Below, piece after piece: positions 62,085-64,000 of a stretch of DNA of 64,000 nucleotides (within the stretch, counting starts at the first letter, position 1; each line of letters begins with the position of its first letter). The stretch is taken from contig JANNRR010000045.1 of assembly GCA_031401675.1 (NCBI GenBank), positions 1 to 64,000 of the forward strand, read 5' to 3'. The DNA is from JANNRR01 sp031401675 (GTDB lineage: Bacteria; Pseudomonadota; Alphaproteobacteria; Rhodobacterales; Rhodobacteraceae). The notes below the pieces were generated by a model, which searched no databases, was not told the origin of the DNA, and saw nothing but the letters and a program-made list of their open reading frames with translations. Made by a program: the position numbers and the translations under genes.

Positions 62085-62693
62085 ATGCGCAACATAACGT
62101 TTGACTTGTCCGACCTGCACGAGCACGGATCGGCGTTTTTCGACTATCTGAAGCTTCGCAAACGTTTTTTCGTCGACGTCCTGGGTTGGGATATCCCGCA
62201 CAACGATTCGGTCGAGATGGACCAGTATGACAATCCGTTGGCCCACTATTCGCTGGTCCTGCGCGATGGCGAGGTCATTGGCGGAGCGCGGGCCATGGCG
62301 ACAACCGCCACATGGGGCAGCCATACCTATATGCTGCGGGATGCGGTGGCCGGTCGGCTGGCGTCAATCCCCGAGCAGGTGATGCTGTCCGAGATCGAGG
62401 CACCCGAAGTCTGGGAATGCACCCGGCTGGTGATTTCGGACGATGTGACTGGCCACCATGACCGGGCAAAGTGCCTGCAACTGATCGTCGACGGGCTGGT
62501 GACGGTGGCCAGTCGCAATGGTGGCAGCGAGCTGATGAGCCTGTCGCCCCTGCCCCTGATGCGGGCACTGCGCCAGCTGGGCTATTCTGCCAGCCGGATC
62601 GGCGAGCCCTATGACAATCCCGGCGACGGGCGCAGATATGCGGTGTTGAGCATGCCGGCGCTGCATGCGCCCGAAGTGCGGGTTCACCATTGA
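62085..62693 (+). CDS. LuxI-family acyl-homoserine-lactone synthase
   Basis: 202 residues. LuxI invariants align: Arg in LKLRKRFF near residue 25-27, Trp35, Asp46 and Asp49 (EMDQYDNP), Arg69 (GGARAM), and the Glu-x-x-Arg in WECTRLVI (Glu111, Arg114). These bind S-adenosylmethionine and acyl-ACP. The C-terminal part (GSELMSLSPLPLMRALRQLGYSASRIGEP) forms the acyl pocket. Acyl length cannot be predicted. It is preceded by the full-length LuxR gene. Confidence 0.88.
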   Translation: MRNITFDLSDLHEHGSAFFDYLKLRKRFFVDVLGWDIPHNDSVEMDQYDNPLAHYSLVLRDGEVIGGARAMATTATWGSHTYMLRDAVAGRLASIPEQVMLSEIEAPEVWECTRLVISDDVTGHHDRAKCLQLIVDGLVTVASRNGGSELMSLSPLPLMRALRQLGYSASRIGEPYDNPGDGRRYAVLSMPALHAPEVRVHH

Positions 62694-62966
62694 ACCGGAT
62701 GCCGGGTGCTGCAGGCACAGCCCGACGACCATTCGTTGCAAGCTTGGGCAACGGAATAGGTGCCGCGGAGCGTGAACGGGTGCGCCAATGTTTGTGCAGG
62801 TCCGGTCCCGGACCGCCGACCAGGCCGCCTGCCAGATCGCCTGCCAGGTCGGGGGCCGGGTTACGGTAGGCTGCTGCGGCGCGATTCGCGGACACCCCTT
62901 CTTGCCATTCGCCCAGATTGGGCGGCAGGGTACTGGGATGATAGCCGACCCGAAGGCCGACACTGC

Positions 62967-63551
62967 ATGGATCTGACGTTCAGAACCCTGATGGACTGTG
63001 CCCATGCGCGTTGGAGCCCGGGCATCGGCGATCCGGGCCCGACCGGCTGGCTGACGGTTGTCGTCTACCTGCTGGCTGCGGGCATGGGCTTTGCCGTTGT
63101 TGCCCGCGCCGGGTTTCCGGCCGCGACTGCCAGGCGCGAGCGCGGTCTGTGGCTGCTGATCGCAACTGCCATGCTGGCGCTGGCGCTGAACAAGCAACTG
63201 GACCTGCAATCGTTCCTGACGGCGGTCGGGCGTTGCGTGGCGCAGCAGCAAGGCTGGTATGGTGCCCGGCGTCTGGTGCAGCGCGAGTTTGTGCTGGGGT
63301 TGCTGGCGGCAATGCTGGTTCTGGCCGGGCTGGCGGCATTGCTGTATCGCGGAACGATGCGGCGGAATGGTCTGGCGGTGGCAGGAACCGTATTCGTCAT
63401 GGGATTTGTGTTGATCCGCGCGGTGGGATTTCACCATGTGGATGCCATGCTGAACACTCGCTTGCTGTCGGTGCGGATGAATGTCTCGCTTGAATTGACC
63501 GGGCCGGTGCTCATCATGATCGGCGGCATGCTGCTGCTTGGCCGACGATAG
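62967..63551 (+). CDS. Uncharacterised four-TM membrane protein
   Basis: 194 residues with membrane helices near residues 27-50, 62-78, 110-132, 145-160 and possibly 168-190. A conserved-looking NKQLDLQSFLTAVGR lies in the loop after helix 2, followed by QGWYGARRLVQREFV. The frame extends upstream but the ATG at 62967 is the first start that leaves a natural N-terminus (MDLTFRTLMDC). The 273 bases between luxI and this gene hold no other gene I can support. Function unknown. Confidence 0.55.
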   Translation: MDLTFRTLMDCAHARWSPGIGDPGPTGWLTVVVYLLAAGMGFAVVARAGFPAATARRERGLWLLIATAMLALALNKQLDLQSFLTAVGRCVAQQQGWYGARRLVQREFVLGLLAAMLVLAGLAALLYRGTMRRNGLAVAGTVFVMGFVLIRAVGFHHVDAMLNTRLLSVRMNVSLELTGPVLIMIGGMLLLGRR

Positions 63552-63566
63552 ATCAGGTTCCGGGGA

Positions 63567-64000
63567 TCAGTTGCTGGCGACGCTGAAGGCGTTGCCCGAC
63601 CCGAGATTGACATTCAGTGCCACGAAATTGCGCCCCATCTGGCGCAGGTTTTCGGCCAGCGTGGTGTTGGCTGCGGCGATCGAGGTTTCGGCGTCGACCA
63701 GATCTCGCAGCGTCGCGCCATCCTTGTCGATCAGGTCGCGGGTCAGGTCGACCACCTCGCGGTAGAGCCGCACGGTCTTTTCCGAAGAATTGACGGCGGA
63801 GACCGAGGCGGAATAGGTGACCAGCGCGCTTTCAACCTCAAGTATCGCCTGCAGGACCGTGGCTTTCCACGTGGTATGGGCTTGGCGGGCCCGGGATTCG
63901 CCGGCCTCGACCGCCGCGCGCGGTGCCTTGCTGAGCAGCGACGGGAATTGCAGGGTCGGGCCAAAGAAGTATTCGGTGCTGCTGTTGCCCTTGATCGACC
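63567..64000 (-). CDS. TolC/NodT-family outer-membrane efflux protein (5' part outside window)
   Basis: The last ~143 residues are visible, beginning SIKGNSSTEYFFGPTLQFPSL. FFGPTLQFPSLLSKAPRAAVEAGESRARQAHTTWKATVLQAILEVESALVTYSASV is the typical second repeat of outer-membrane efflux proteins (periplasmic helical hairpin), and EVVDLTRDLIDKDGATLRDLVDAETSIAAAN is the closing hairpin. It ends VASN, 15 bases from the convergent membrane-protein gene. It could serve the RND pump of this window, which lacks its own channel gene, or another exporter beyond the edge. Confidence 0.82.
   Translation of the reverse strand, partial: SIKGNSSTEYFFGPTLQFPSLLSKAPRAAVEAGESRARQAHTTWKATVLQAILEVESALVTYSASVSAVNSSEKTVRLYREVVDLTRDLIDKDGATLRDLVDAETSIAAANTTLAENLRQMGRNFVALNVNLGSGNAFSVASN

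Overview
The window is about 64 kb of GC-rich, densely packed, operon-rich chromosome from an alphaproteobacterium, most likely Rhodobacteraceae (Rhodobacter/Paracoccus-like). Pointers are the alphaproteobacterial SOS box (GTTC-N7-GTTC), an Irr-type iron control element in front of mbfA, a bacterial ALDH16, the PhaAB-type Mrp antiporter, DUF1523 and DUF2794 proteins, ImuB, and a dmdA-like gene beside glutathione-dependent formaldehyde dehydrogenase. I saw no tRNA, rRNA, CRISPR array, insertion sequence or prophage.

Layout. 1-3286: a run of tightly coupled, mostly uncharacterised small genes (two-TM protein, DUF559 nuclease-like protein, a large unknown, DUF1523). 3437-4600: a lone AAA-type ATPase. 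4860-8241: ALDH16 and deoC (deoxyribose phosphate breakdown to acetaldehyde and then acetate). 8302-14437: a six-gene Mrp/Pha cation/proton antiporter operon, interrupted between mrpE and mrpD by a 371-bp repeat-bearing insert with an FNR-type palindrome. 14613-29903: a carbohydrate locus with a ROK regulator, a Frc-like ABC importer, a LacI regulator, a TIM-barrel isomerase, a Gfo/Idh/MocA dehydrogenase, a second ABC importer with two ATPases, and a fused dihydroxyacetone-type kinase. A near-identical 16-bp operator lies before lacI and before the second importer. 30045-32040: sbtB, sbtA and a beta-carbonic anhydrase (bicarbonate uptake). 32197-35402: an unknown protein, M17 aminopeptidase, NlpC/P60 hydrolase, DUF2794. 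35671-37362: imuB with an SOS box but an in-frame amber codon. 37718-38832: cytochrome c' and two I78 inhibitor lipoproteins. 38910-42323: formaldehyde dehydrogenase, a DmdA-like demethylase, a crotonase and a decayed copy of the dehydrogenase 3' end. 42327-43312: a small unknown and a VapBC-type toxin-antitoxin pair. 43438-47176: M23 peptidase, RidA protein, NYN-LOTUS protein, sulfotransferase-like protein, TetR regulator. 47385-49082: mbfA and a flavin oxidoreductase behind an Irr box. 49106-51408: a secreted unknown, NnrU, a TorF-like porin. 51632-55044: sdhCDAB. 55108-60349: RND efflux pump, adaptor and TetR regulator. 60758-62693: a quorum-sensing locus with a LuxR paralogue that lacks its DNA-binding domain, a full LuxR and a LuxI-type synthase whose ribosome-binding site sits inside a hairpin. 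62967-64000: an unknown membrane protein and the 3' part of a TolC-family gene.

The most interesting items are the quorum-sensing locus (a probable AHL-binding antagonist plus a translational hairpin on luxI), the shared LacI operator tying two transporters and a kinase into one regulon, the amber-interrupted SOS-controlled imuB without imuA or dnaE2 beside it, the sbtAB-carbonic anhydrase cluster, and the dehydrogenase fragment that brackets the dmdA-like and crotonase genes. All calls come from reading sequence and family knowledge; no database search was run.
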